Assembly (NCBI RefSeq): GCF_001469215.1
Contig: NZ_LOFH01000002.1
Span: 310,001-374,000 of the forward strand
Reading direction: 5' to 3'
Origin: Pseudoalteromonas sp. H105
GTDB lineage: Bacteria; Pseudomonadota; Gammaproteobacteria; Enterobacterales; Alteromonadaceae
DNA: 64,000 bases
Shown here in pieces: positions 1 to 8,514 of the stretch (positions are counted from its first letter, which is position 1; every line of letters begins with the position of its first letter). Below the pieces are notes generated by a model, which made no database searches, had not been told where the DNA came from, and was given only the letters and a program-made list of their open reading frames with translations. A program made the translations under genes and the position numbers.

Positions 1-1298
1 TTTATATAAGCATATAAAGGAAGCGATACTTGCTCAAACTGTATCTCGGTTTGTTTACTTAATAATAAAGATAATACGCGTGTAATAGCTGTTAAACGGA
101 CTTTAATATGATCTTTTAAAGGGTGATGTTGTATGTCAACAAGCTGTTCAAATAAAACGCGTTGAATAATGGCAGGGGCATTATCAATTCCTACCATGGA
201 TAAACAGTGGCGTAAATCTTTCGCCGCCAAATGCTCTTTATTATAGGGTTTCACTGCTTCTTTTAAACTGTCGATCGTATGAGAATGACCGTTTAATAAT
301 TTTTCCAAATTACGATATGAATACTCTTTTTGAATTTTCAGATTCCCAATAAGCTGAAGAATACTATGTTGCTCATCACTTGAGTTACTATTTATTGAGG
401 GGATGTGTTCATTAAACCAGATACTAAACAAAAGTCGTTTGTCATTTGTTGGGCGCTGTTTTGCATTGCAATCTAATTTAGCAGAAACACCGTGCCATCT
501 CGCTCTTTTAACGTCGCTTAAATCAATTAAAATATGCTTACTGTCTGTTTTGCTACACACATAAGTCAGTTGTTGCTCAGCAACGGTAACATGACTACCT
601 GGTAAGTAAGGCCCAATATTAGCGATTAATGCTTTTAACGCACTCTGGGCAAAACTATTTGGGGTCCTAATATATATATCTGAAATTGCTTTATAGAGGT
701 TAACGTGATCATTGGCAGCCCGATAGGTAATATTCATTGCAATAATATTCGACAACGCGACCAAAGTCGTTGCGCCGTCGTAAATCATTATTTTTGGTGC
801 ACTAAGCAAGGCCTGTTTGTATTTATTTAATGGTGCCAATATGCGCGCGATATCGTTAGAAGGGACGTTTCCTGACTGCAATAGCTTTACAGCAAGTTGG
901 TGGCGTGCCTGCCATTGTTTTTTTTCTTCATTATTTAAAGGCTGTTGCGCCGCAAGCTTATTCGTTTGAGTTTGAACACATAGGTAGTTTGTTAAGCAAA
1001 CTGCTATTAATTGCTGGCTAACTTGCGCATTGTAATTTAAGCTTTTGCAAAGTGCCGCTACAATCACACACTGATTAACAACTAAGTTAGTCGTGTAACC
1101 AAAGTCAGAAACATAAAAGCATAATTGAGCTTGTAAAGCATTTGGGTTGGTTTCATATAACTGATAAAACTGTTCAGCCTGTTTACATAAAAGGGGGTAT
1201 ATCGCAGGCCATTGGGTTTTATTATAATACAAGCGCAACATTTCATGAGTTTGTTTGAATAAGCTGGCTAAATGCTGTGGCGTTGGTTGCTGCTGCAT
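1..1298 (-). CDS. Unrecognised protein, C-terminus beyond window edge
   Basis: An open frame runs on the minus strand from an ATG at 1298 to the window edge: 432 codons without a stop, so the gene is partial. The translation begins MQQQPTPQHLASLF. It is rich in Leu, Gln and Ala and looks almost entirely alpha-helical, with no signal peptide and no clear membrane segment. The last visible part (helices around KDLRHCLSMVGIDNAP) reminds me weakly of HDOD/HD-type regulatory domains, but I cannot confirm this and assign no function. It starts just downstream of the DUF3192 gene (stop at 1308), nine bases away, so the two are probably co-transcribed. The identical reading frame at both ends and typical codon use make it a real gene. 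Confidence 0.8.
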   Translation of the reverse strand, partial: MQQQPTPQHLASLFKQTHEMLRLYYNKTQWPAIYPLLCKQAEQFYQLYETNPNALQAQLCFYVSDFGYTTNLVVNQCVIVAALCKSLNYNAQVSQQLIAVCLTNYLCVQTQTNKLAAQQPLNNEEKKQWQARHQLAVKLLQSGNVPSNDIARILAPLNKYKQALLSAPKIMIYDGATTLVALSNIIAMNITYRAANDHVNLYKAISDIYIRTPNSFAQSALKALIANIGPYLPGSHVTVAEQQLTYVCSKTDSKHILIDLSDVKRARWHGVSAKLDCNAKQRPTNDKRLLFSIWFNEHIPSINSNSSDEQHSILQLIGNLKIQKEYSYRNLEKLLNGHSHTIDSLKEAVKPYNKEHLAAKDLRHCLSMVGIDNAPAIIQRVLFEQLVDIQHHPLKDHIKVRLTAITRVLSLLLSKQTEIQFEQVSLPLYAYI

Positions 1299-1307
1299 CG
1301 TCTTAGT

Positions 1308-1691
1308 TTAACTTTTCTGCTTAAAGGTGTCGTGAGCACTAGGGCCCCATAAAACTAATTCACCATTATTAAATAGAAGCCCAGTGCATTCATCCATGGT
1401 TGTAATACCATCTGATTTTATATGCTGAGTGCGATAAAAAACGATTTGCCATACATCATCACCAGTTCGTTTTGCAAAAGTGAGGTCAGGGCTACCTAAA
1501 TAGTCTAAAACGTTGTTTAAAGTGGTTGGCTTTTTTACACTTAATTTAGTGATATAGCGTTTGTTAAATGCTTCTCTGTCCTGCCATATCATGGCTTGCG
1601 GGTCATCTTTATAAAATGTTAGCACTAAGGCTGCAATCAGTGCATAAACACCTAGGCCTAGTATGAGATATCGGATAACCTTTTTAAGCAT
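1308..1691 (-). CDS. DUF3192-family membrane-anchored small protein
   Basis: A 127-residue protein with an N-terminal hydrophobic segment (about residues 5-26) preceded by lysines and arginine, which suggests a signal anchor. The rest is a small soluble domain with an SPDLTFAKRTGDDVWQIVFYRT core and a C-terminal GLLFNNGELVLWG strand pair. This fits the DUF3192 family, found in Vibrio, Shewanella and relatives beside xni. The molecular role of the family is unknown. It follows xni after about 118 bases on the same strand. There is no cysteine lipobox, so it is more likely an inner-membrane or periplasmic protein than a lipoprotein. Confidence 0.75.
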   Translation of the reverse strand: MLKKVIRYLILGLGVYALIAALVLTFYKDDPQAMIWQDREAFNKRYITKLSVKKPTTLNNVLDYLGSPDLTFAKRTGDDVWQIVFYRTQHIKSDGITTMDECTGLLFNNGELVLWGPSAHDTFKQKS

Positions 1692-1809
1692 TTTATACTC
1701 TTAAATATGAGAAAAATAATGAGTTACTTCAAAGTAATACTATAACAATAGAATGTAATATTGACTAACACATCGCTCGAATAGCTAAAACAAAGCGCGA
1801 TGTGGTTAA

Positions 1810-2583
1810 TCAACACAGCCTTAATTGTTTTAAACTAAATCCTAAATTAATATCAGTTCTTAAACTGACGAGCTGTTTAGATATAATATAGTCTTGCATT
1901 CCAGCATCCAACTTATTTCTAACCGCTTGAGAAATAGTGTCGTCGGACACTGCGTTAGCTATATGTTGGTGTTTGCTAATAATCTCTTGCGCCGTTTTAA
2001 GGCCGATACCTTTAATGCCAGGGATGTCATTTGTTTTATCACCCGCAAGTGCCCAAAAATCAATTAATCTATCTTGCTCAACAGAAAAACGTTCCATTAT
2101 GGTGTTTTTTTCAATGTATTCTTTCTTAAAGTAATCGTAAATATGTATTTTTTCATTTAGTGCAGGTAAAAAGCCTTTATCGGTAGAAACAATTGTGTTT
2201 AACACGCCATGTGAAGCTGCTTTGTGAGCCAATGTTGCGATAACATCATCGGCTTCGTCGTTCTCAGGGGCAAATACAACAATCCCAATTTGCTCTATCG
2301 CTTCTTTGAACTGTGCTAAGTTTTCTTTAAGTAAGGCTGGCATTGGAGCACGGTTATTTTTATATTGTGGGTAAAAGTGATAACGCCAGCTTCTGTCCCC
2401 GTCAAACACAGCAATAGCATGTGTGGCATTTGTTACGCGCAGCAGCTTTTGACACGCGTGCGCTACTCGTTGACAACACGTGATAATCATTTGTTGTTCA
2501 CTGTACTTATTTTGATTACTATCAACAGCATAGATGCGCCTAATTAAATTTAGCGCATCTATTAAAAGTAATTGTCCTGACAC
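1810..2583 (-). CDS. xni: Flap endonuclease Xni (exonuclease IX)
   Basis: A 257-residue member of the 5'-3' exonuclease/FEN family without a polymerase domain, the usual size of Xni (ExoIX). Visible signatures are LLIDALNLIRR at residues 5-15 with Asp9 as a metal ligand, VFDGDRSWR, the acidic DEADDVIATLA motif, STDKGF, and the helix-hairpin-helix DNA-binding motif around residues 180-195 (GDKTNDIPGIKGIGLKTA). Family members cut 5' flaps during replication and repair. The start is a GTG at 2583, 16 bases after the ppnN stop, so the pair forms an operon. The same ppnN/xni neighbourhood occurs in E. coli (ygdH, ygdG). Confidence 0.93.
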   Translation of the reverse strand: MSGQLLLIDALNLIRRIYAVDSNQNKYSEQQMIITCCQRVAHACQKLLRVTNATHAIAVFDGDRSWRYHFYPQYKNNRAPMPALLKENLAQFKEAIEQIGIVVFAPENDEADDVIATLAHKAASHGVLNTIVSTDKGFLPALNEKIHIYDYFKKEYIEKNTIMERFSVEQDRLIDFWALAGDKTNDIPGIKGIGLKTAQEIISKHQHIANAVSDDTISQAVRNKLDAGMQDYIISKQLVSLRTDINLGFSLKQLRLC

Positions 2584-2599
2584 CGTTTTATTTTCTCTT

Positions 2600-3949
2600 T
2601 TAAGCGTTTACTTCATAACAAGGAACATACTTTGTGCCAGGCAGCTTCATCCTGCCTTGTTCGACAAAGGCCTTAAGTAATTTGTCCATGTTTTTCATGA
2701 GTGCGGGTTCACCGCTAAGAATAAATCGACCGTGTTGTTTTATTGCCTGAATACCTTCATCTTTCACGTTGCCTGCAACAATACCAGAAAATGCACGGCG
2801 AAGATGAGCCGCCAGTAACTGCTTAGGTTGATCAAGGTGTAAATCTAACCCAGCCATGTTGTCGTGTGTGGGAGCAAAAGGTTGCTGAAAGTCATTATCA
2901 ATTTTCAACGTCCAATTGAAATAATAGGCATCACCCACACTTTTTCTGTAATCACGTACTTGTGCCATAGATGACTTTAATTTGATTGCTACTTGTGCAG
3001 GATCATCAACAATAACTTCAAATTTTTCGAGTGCTTCACACCCCAGTGTTAATTCGATAAAACTACATAGCTCTTCAAAGTAATCTTCACTTTCTTTAGG
3101 ACCAGTTAAAATAACAGGTAATGATTGTTTTTGATTATCTGGGTGCAATAAAATACCTAATAAATACAGTAGTTCTTCGGCTGTGCCTGCACCGCCAGGG
3201 AAAATAATAATTGCATGTGCGGTACGTATAAACGCTTCAAGGCGTTTTTCAATGTCAGGCAGTATGACCAGTTCGTTTACAATGGGGTTGGGTGGCTCTG
3301 CGGCTATGATGCTTGGTTCTGTTAACCCTAAATAACGATTGTCAGTATTTCGTTGTTTAGCATGGCCAATAGTGGCACCTTTCATTGGTCCTTTCATGGC
3401 GCCGGGGCCACAGCCAGTGCAAATATTCAAACCGCGTAGGCCTAATTCATAGCCTACTTGTTTTGTGTATTTGTATTCTATTTCATTAATGGAGTGGCCA
3501 CCCCAGCAAACAACCATACTTGGATCGGTGTTGACTCTTAGCGCCCCTGCATTTCTGAGCATGTCAAAAACCATATGTGTAATCGCTTTTTGTTCTGTTA
3601 AGTCCTTCTCGTACTTTTGACAAATAAATAAAATATCGCGGATTACAGAAAAAATATGCTCATGAATGCCCGTAATAATCTGACCATCGACGAATGCTGT
3701 TACTGGTGGATTTTCCAGCTCAATCTTTATTCCACGCTCACGAATAAGTAAACGAATATCAAAATCTTCGTATTTCTCATAAATTTCTGAACTTGAATCT
3801 GTATGACTGCCAACATTTAACACGGCGAGTACACAATTTCTAAATAAAGTGTATCGCTCACTTGCAGAGGATTGTTCTAATAAATCAACTTCTAACTGTG
3901 ACAATAAATCTAGCACGCCTGTAGGGTTTAACTGAATTAACATAGGCAT
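2600..3949 (-). CDS. ppnN: Pyrimidine/purine nucleotide 5'-monophosphate nucleosidase PpnN
   Basis: A 449-residue YgdH/PpnN-type protein. It has the LOG/lysine-decarboxylase-like Rossmann domain, with the signature PGGAGTAEE at about residue 250 and CWGGHS plus TGCGPGAMKGPMKGA upstream. The extra N-terminal and C-terminal regions are typical of PpnN rather than of the short LOG proteins. PpnN splits nucleoside monophosphates into base and ribose 5-phosphate and is regulated by (p)ppGpp in E. coli. It lies upstream of xni on the same strand. The downstream end of the diguanylate cyclase gene is only 29 bases from its start. Confidence 0.93.
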   Translation of the reverse strand: MPMLIQLNPTGVLDLLSQLEVDLLEQSSASERYTLFRNCVLAVLNVGSHTDSSSEIYEKYEDFDIRLLIRERGIKIELENPPVTAFVDGQIITGIHEHIFSVIRDILFICQKYEKDLTEQKAITHMVFDMLRNAGALRVNTDPSMVVCWGGHSINEIEYKYTKQVGYELGLRGLNICTGCGPGAMKGPMKGATIGHAKQRNTDNRYLGLTEPSIIAAEPPNPIVNELVILPDIEKRLEAFIRTAHAIIIFPGGAGTAEELLYLLGILLHPDNQKQSLPVILTGPKESEDYFEELCSFIELTLGCEALEKFEVIVDDPAQVAIKLKSSMAQVRDYRKSVGDAYYFNWTLKIDNDFQQPFAPTHDNMAGLDLHLDQPKQLLAAHLRRAFSGIVAGNVKDEGIQAIKQHGRFILSGEPALMKNMDKLLKAFVEQGRMKLPGTKYVPCYEVNA

Positions 3950-3978
3950 TCTCCTTGCTGGGGGTGATAATATTTACG

Positions 3979-5514
3979 TTAAGGGTTGATACATAATTTG
4001 TCACGCCCAGTATTTTTGGCTTTGTATAAGGCGTCATCAGCGCGGTCAAATGCGATTAATGGCGTGTCTCCCTTTTTAAATTGAGTCGCTCCAACGGATA
4101 CTGTAATTTGCACACTCTTGTTTTTAAACTTGAATGGAATCGCCTTAACCGCTTTACGAAGTTTTTCAAGTGGAACAGCGGCATGTTCTACTGACATACC
4201 TGGCATCAGCAAAACAAACTCTTCACCGCCGTAACGTGCAATGAAATCAGACTTTCTAATCGACATTTGTAGCGCTTTGGCAATCACTTGCAATGTTTTA
4301 TCGCCGGCACTGTGGCCGTAACGATCGTTGATAGATTTAAAGTGGTCAACATCAATTACCACAAGCGTAAAATCCGATTCTTGTACTGAGAATAAATGAA
4401 ACTCATGGTTAAACCTTTCATCAAATGCAGCACGATTTGGTAATTTTGTTAGACCATCGAGTAAACTTTTAAAGCGCTGATCATGAAGACGTTTCTTGTA
4501 CTTTGATAGCTTAGTTTCTAAGCTGCCTACACGGGCATTAATGTCATGAAAATTCTTAATAAGGGCTTGTCTGTCTTCTTGTTCGAGGCGTTCTTTTGCT
4601 ATTAAGTCACTACTTAAGGATTTAAGTTCATTATCAACAAGGGCTTTTAAAGACGAAATGGATGTCGCATCTTGAGTTTGTTTTGTTAAATTGACTATTT
4701 TATTTTCAATACGTTTGTTGAGCTTTTCAAACTCTGTACTCATTGATTCAGAATGTTTACTCGTAGCTACAATAGAATGATGCAGTTCCTCGAGTGTTTG
4801 ATTCAATGATACTAAAAAACTTTGAGCAGATTGACGTTCATCACTTATATTCGTGGCAATAATTCTAATTATTTCGATTGCGGCGCTTAATAGCTCTTCA
4901 ACACTGTCTGTTTCAGATATTTTGTTTTTAATCGCTTTAACACTGTCAGCCGCTTCTTCCTCAAAAACGAGATCATTAGCAAGGGTTAATAGCTCTTTCG
5001 CTAATTTAGGGTGTGTGGTTGAAGTCGATGCAGTGCCAAGAGATAATTTAACATTCAGGGCTTGGTGATAAATAGAAACAAGCCTATTTAGAATCGGTAT
5101 GAAATCATTAGTAGATTGAATTTCATTTAATTGATGGTCAAGTAAGTTACGCAAAGAACGGCGAGTATCGTCAGGTAACCCTTTGGTTTTTTGTAATAAT
5201 TTTCCAGCGGTTAAAACACTGTTGTGCAGCTCTCTTTGGTGCGACAGTTGCTGCGCTTCTTGGTTTTTTAAAAGGCTCAGGATTTCAGTAATTAGTGGTG
5301 CTAAATTTTCAAAGTCGACGCCTTTGTTAAGTGCGCTTCTAAATTTGGCTAAACGGTTATCCAATTCGATATCCATACCTTTACAACTCAAAGAAAGCTT
5401 AGCTGCAAAATGAGTAAGCGTGTCAACTTGTTGTTTTCGCGCATCTTCAAGTACTTTTCTGGTATCGATAGCTTGTTTAAGCTTTTTATTTAAAACTTCG
5501 AGCTGGCCTGACAC
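3979..5514 (-). CDS. Coiled-coil diguanylate cyclase (GGDEF)
   Basis: A 511-residue cytoplasmic protein that makes c-di-GMP from two GTP. Residues 1 to about 340 are helical and coiled-coil, with no membrane segment or recognised sensory domain. The C-terminal GGDEF domain (about 345-511) holds the active-site motif GGEEF at about residue 430. An RKSD inhibitory I-site lies exactly five residues before it, so product inhibition is likely. Other domain signatures are DGLTKLPNRAAFDERF and VIDVDHFKSINDRYGH. The N-terminus resembles long coiled-coil cyclases of Pseudoalteromonas and Shewanella; its signal is unknown. The start is a GTG at 5514. Confidence 0.93.
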   Translation of the reverse strand: MSGQLEVLNKKLKQAIDTRKVLEDARKQQVDTLTHFAAKLSLSCKGMDIELDNRLAKFRSALNKGVDFENLAPLITEILSLLKNQEAQQLSHQRELHNSVLTAGKLLQKTKGLPDDTRRSLRNLLDHQLNEIQSTNDFIPILNRLVSIYHQALNVKLSLGTASTSTTHPKLAKELLTLANDLVFEEEAADSVKAIKNKISETDSVEELLSAAIEIIRIIATNISDERQSAQSFLVSLNQTLEELHHSIVATSKHSESMSTEFEKLNKRIENKIVNLTKQTQDATSISSLKALVDNELKSLSSDLIAKERLEQEDRQALIKNFHDINARVGSLETKLSKYKKRLHDQRFKSLLDGLTKLPNRAAFDERFNHEFHLFSVQESDFTLVVIDVDHFKSINDRYGHSAGDKTLQVIAKALQMSIRKSDFIARYGGEEFVLLMPGMSVEHAAVPLEKLRKAVKAIPFKFKNKSVQITVSVGATQFKKGDTPLIAFDRADDALYKAKNTGRDKLCINP

Positions 5515-5724
5515 TAATACATACCGCCATAAAATTTAATCGTTCATAGACGTAAGTTTACAACAAAACTCACACAAATGTAGGTGGTAAGTCAAAAACT
5601 TACTATTTGATGTTGATTTTTATTCATCGAACTTAAACTGTGGTCATTTTATCGCTTTTATTACACATCATATTACTTCATTGTTAGTCTTCAGCTTACT
5701 AGATGTTAAATACTAAGAGTTTTC

Positions 5725-7506
5725 ATGAAAAAATTATTAGCCTTATCGCTTGCGACTGTATTTTCTTATTCGGCTTGGGCTGATGTGAATTATTCATTAT
5801 CCATTACAGAGCCAGAACACCATGTTGGTAATGTGAGCGTCGAGTTTCCACTATCAGCTCAATCTCATCTTGATATTAAATTGCCTGCTTGGCGTACGGG
5901 CCGATATGAGATTTTAAATTTGGCTAATGGTGTTCGCTATTTCGATGCAAAAGATGAAGATGGCAAGGTTCTTAAATGGGAAAAAATAAACGCCAGTACG
6001 TGGCGGGTGCATTTAAACGAGCCAACAAGTGTCAACATAGATTATCAAATATATGCAAATGAATTAGGCAAGCGAGCAAGGCACATTGACGACAGCCATG
6101 CGTTTATTGATGCGTCTGGCTTTTTTATGTTTAGTGAGTCATTTCGTCAAGAGCCAGTAACGGTAAACCTAGATGTACCTAAAGCGTGGCGCTCTGTATC
6201 GGGCATGGAAAATGCGGGGTCAAAGCATCGATTTAAGGCTGCTGATTATGATGTGCTTGTTGATTCTCCTATCGAAACAGGTATAAATGATTTTTATACG
6301 TTCACTGCCGGCGGCCGTGAGTATGAGCTCGTTATTTGGGGAGAAGGCAATTACGATGTTGACTTAATGTTGACCGATCTTAAAAAGCTAGTAGAGACAG
6401 GGAATGTAATTTGGGATAGTTACCCCTATGAACGTTATGTGTTTATGGTTCATGCTACATCGGGTGCAGGTGGTGCAACTGAACATTTAAATTCAACAAT
6501 TATTCAGCGCCCTCGTAATCGTTTTGGTTCACGAGATGATTACCTTGCTTTTATTAGCACCGCAGCCCATGAGTTTATTCACACTTGGAACGTCAAGGCA
6601 TATAGACCTGAGGGTTTGATGCCTTATGATTACACGAATATGAATTTCGATAAATTGTTATGGATAGCAGAAGGTTCAACCAGTTATTTTGAAGATCATT
6701 TACTTGTGCGTTCAGGAATATCAACCACGGATGAATTTTTTAAAACGTTAACGAAAACAGTAAACCGTCATTTAGCCACGCCTGGTCGTGAAGTACAAAG
6801 TGCCAGTGAAACAAGTTTTGATAAATGGATCAACCAAGGGGGCGACCATGCTCGAAATTATGGCACCAATATTTATTTGGAGGGTGCACTAATATCAATG
6901 GCTTTGGATATTGATTTACTTGACAAAAGCCAAGGTAAGCAAAGTTATCGTGACGTTCATCGTGCTCTTTATAATAACTATAAAATGCCACATGGTTTCA
7001 CTGCTGATAATGTAAAAACAATTTTAAAGGACTTAACAAAAAGAGATTACAGCAATTGGTGGGCGGACAATGTTGATAGCCCTGCAGCAATAGATTTTGA
7101 TGAATTACTGGGTAAGGTTGGTTTGCTTCATAAACGTCCAGTGGGTGCAAAGCCGCAAGCGAGTATTGATAGTTTTGCTAAAAATACGGGAGGGTTATTA
7201 ACGCTTACTCATGTTCGTCGTGGTGGGGCTGCTTGGCAGGCTGGTTTAACGACCAATGACAAAATTGTCGCAGTGAATAAAAAGCACGTAGACAAAGATT
7301 TAAAAGCAAGCTTAGAAACGTTCACGGCGGGTGATAAGGTATCAATTGATTTTATTCGTCGAGACAGGTTGCAAACTACGATGCTGACCCTGTCTGAAGG
7401 CTTTGATAAAGGGAAGACAATTGTGGCAAATGCTGAAGCAAATGATCAACAAATGGCTTTATTTAAGGCATGGATGGGTGTAGACCATCCAAACAAAACT
7501 AAATAG
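5725..7506 (+). CDS. Exported M61-family peptidase with PDZ domain
   Basis: A 593-residue secreted or periplasmic metallopeptidase. Residues 1-19 form a signal peptide ending SAWA. The M61 N-terminal beta domain covers about 20-180. The zinc site is AAHEFIHTWNVKAYRPEG at about residues 280-298 (HExxH), with WIAEGSTSYFEDH about 30 residues later supplying the glutamate ligand and the conserved ExxxxYFE helix. A C-terminal PDZ domain (about 475-560) has LTHVRRGGAAWQAGL. M61 members are glycyl aminopeptidases or broader aminopeptidases acting on small peptides. All catalytic residues are present. It is convergent with the glycosyltransferase gene, and a hairpin terminator follows at once. Confidence 0.92.
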   Translation: MKKLLALSLATVFSYSAWADVNYSLSITEPEHHVGNVSVEFPLSAQSHLDIKLPAWRTGRYEILNLANGVRYFDAKDEDGKVLKWEKINASTWRVHLNEPTSVNIDYQIYANELGKRARHIDDSHAFIDASGFFMFSESFRQEPVTVNLDVPKAWRSVSGMENAGSKHRFKAADYDVLVDSPIETGINDFYTFTAGGREYELVIWGEGNYDVDLMLTDLKKLVETGNVIWDSYPYERYVFMVHATSGAGGATEHLNSTIIQRPRNRFGSRDDYLAFISTAAHEFIHTWNVKAYRPEGLMPYDYTNMNFDKLLWIAEGSTSYFEDHLLVRSGISTTDEFFKTLTKTVNRHLATPGREVQSASETSFDKWINQGGDHARNYGTNIYLEGALISMALDIDLLDKSQGKQSYRDVHRALYNNYKMPHGFTADNVKTILKDLTKRDYSNWWADNVDSPAAIDFDELLGKVGLLHKRPVGAKPQASIDSFAKNTGGLLTLTHVRRGGAAWQAGLTTNDKIVAVNKKHVDKDLKASLETFTAGDKVSIDFIRRDRLQTTMLTLSEGFDKGKTIVANAEANDQQMALFKAWMGVDHPNKTK

Positions 7507-7512
7507 TTTGGT

Positions 7513-8316
7513 TTACTTTTCACCAAAAAGGAGCTCAGGCTCCTTTTTTTGTTTGAATGGGGTGCATTGAATCTCGCTTATAAATTTAGCGGTGGCATTT
7601 TTATTTTTTATGCTAGCGATTAATTGCTGATACTTTCTTTTTATAAACGCTTTTTTAACCTGTTTTTCGCTTCGCATTTTAATATCACTTTCTTGTTCAG
7701 TACATTGAATGACAGGAAATGGCATAAGTGAATAACCAGAGACACCAGTCTGCCAAATATGTTGTAAATCGCAATCAACGGGTCTGCCAAATTTTTCAGT
7801 GGCGCCAAGCAGTTGTTTTGCTCCATCATAGCTTATTGCTGTTGCGCAGCAGCCTGACATTAATTTTTTGTGGACGACTAAAGAGTGAGTATTATTTAAA
7901 GGCTTTTTAAAAATGATGCTTCGTTCTCGCCCTTTGTATGCGCTAAGTTTAATCAACTGCCACTTGATATCTAAATCATCGATACTTTTAATTGCCGTGT
8001 GTATATCGCTTGTTAACGTAAAGTCATCTTCAAAAATTAATGCATAATCAAGTTTTTGATCGACAATTGCTTGCCATGCTTTACGGTGGCTTAAATAACA
8101 GCCGATTTGACCTCTACTTAATGGGTAATGGTAGTTTTTTTTATTCAATGTTGCACAGTAATATTTATCAATCTCAGATTGTGACAAGTTTGCACCATCG
8201 ACGGCTTCGATTCTGGTGCAGTGAAGAGCGTGTTTGTTGAATTGCTTGACGCTGTTTGCCAAGCGTTGCGGTGAACGCTTAAGATTGATTAAAAAAATAG
8301 GTGGCATAATACACAT
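7513..8316 (-). CDS. Glycosyltransferase family 25 (LPS-type galactosyl/glucosyltransferase)
   Basis: A 267-residue GT25 protein. The N-terminus PIFLINLKRSPQRL, the segment RIEAVDGANL, the LSRGQIGCYLSHRKAW motif and the metal-binding YALIFEDDFTL are diagnostic of the LpsA/LOS glycosyltransferase family. Members transfer a hexose to lipooligosaccharide or other surface glycans in the cytoplasm. No signal peptide or membrane helix is seen. An ATG at 8307 (MPPIFLIN) may be the true start. No Shine-Dalgarno clearly separates the two choices. It stands alone between two peptidase genes, with no LPS cluster in the window, so the acceptor is unknown. Confidence 0.85.
   Translation of the reverse strand: MCIMPPIFLINLKRSPQRLANSVKQFNKHALHCTRIEAVDGANLSQSEIDKYYCATLNKKNYHYPLSRGQIGCYLSHRKAWQAIVDQKLDYALIFEDDFTLTSDIHTAIKSIDDLDIKWQLIKLSAYKGRERSIIFKKPLNNTHSLVVHKKLMSGCCATAISYDGAKQLLGATEKFGRPVDCDLQHIWQTGVSGYSLMPFPVIQCTEQESDIKMRSEKQVKKAFIKRKYQQLIASIKNKNATAKFISEIQCTPFKQKKEPELLFGEK
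7526..7551 (+). terminator. Rho-independent terminator after the M61 peptidase
   Basis: A perfect 9-bp stem (7526-7534 with 7539-7547, loop TCAG) is followed by a T run, about 20 bases after the M61 stop. The hairpin lies inside the last codons of the convergent glycosyltransferase gene, so that gene's C-terminal Lys/Glu-rich tail is partly shaped by the terminator. Confidence 0.85.
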
Positions 8317-8514
8317 TCACATAACGTAAGGTTTTAGGTTATGTTAATGAGGGTATGTGACACATCTATGGCAAGTTTATGTCATATTATTTGCAATGAG
8401 GCCAAGTTTATCCCTTCTTAACGTTATGTTATAACTATTAGTCGCAGAAAGATTGACCTATTGACCGTTTGCCGCGTACCCTATTTTTGACATAATAAAA
8501 AAGGACTGAATAAC

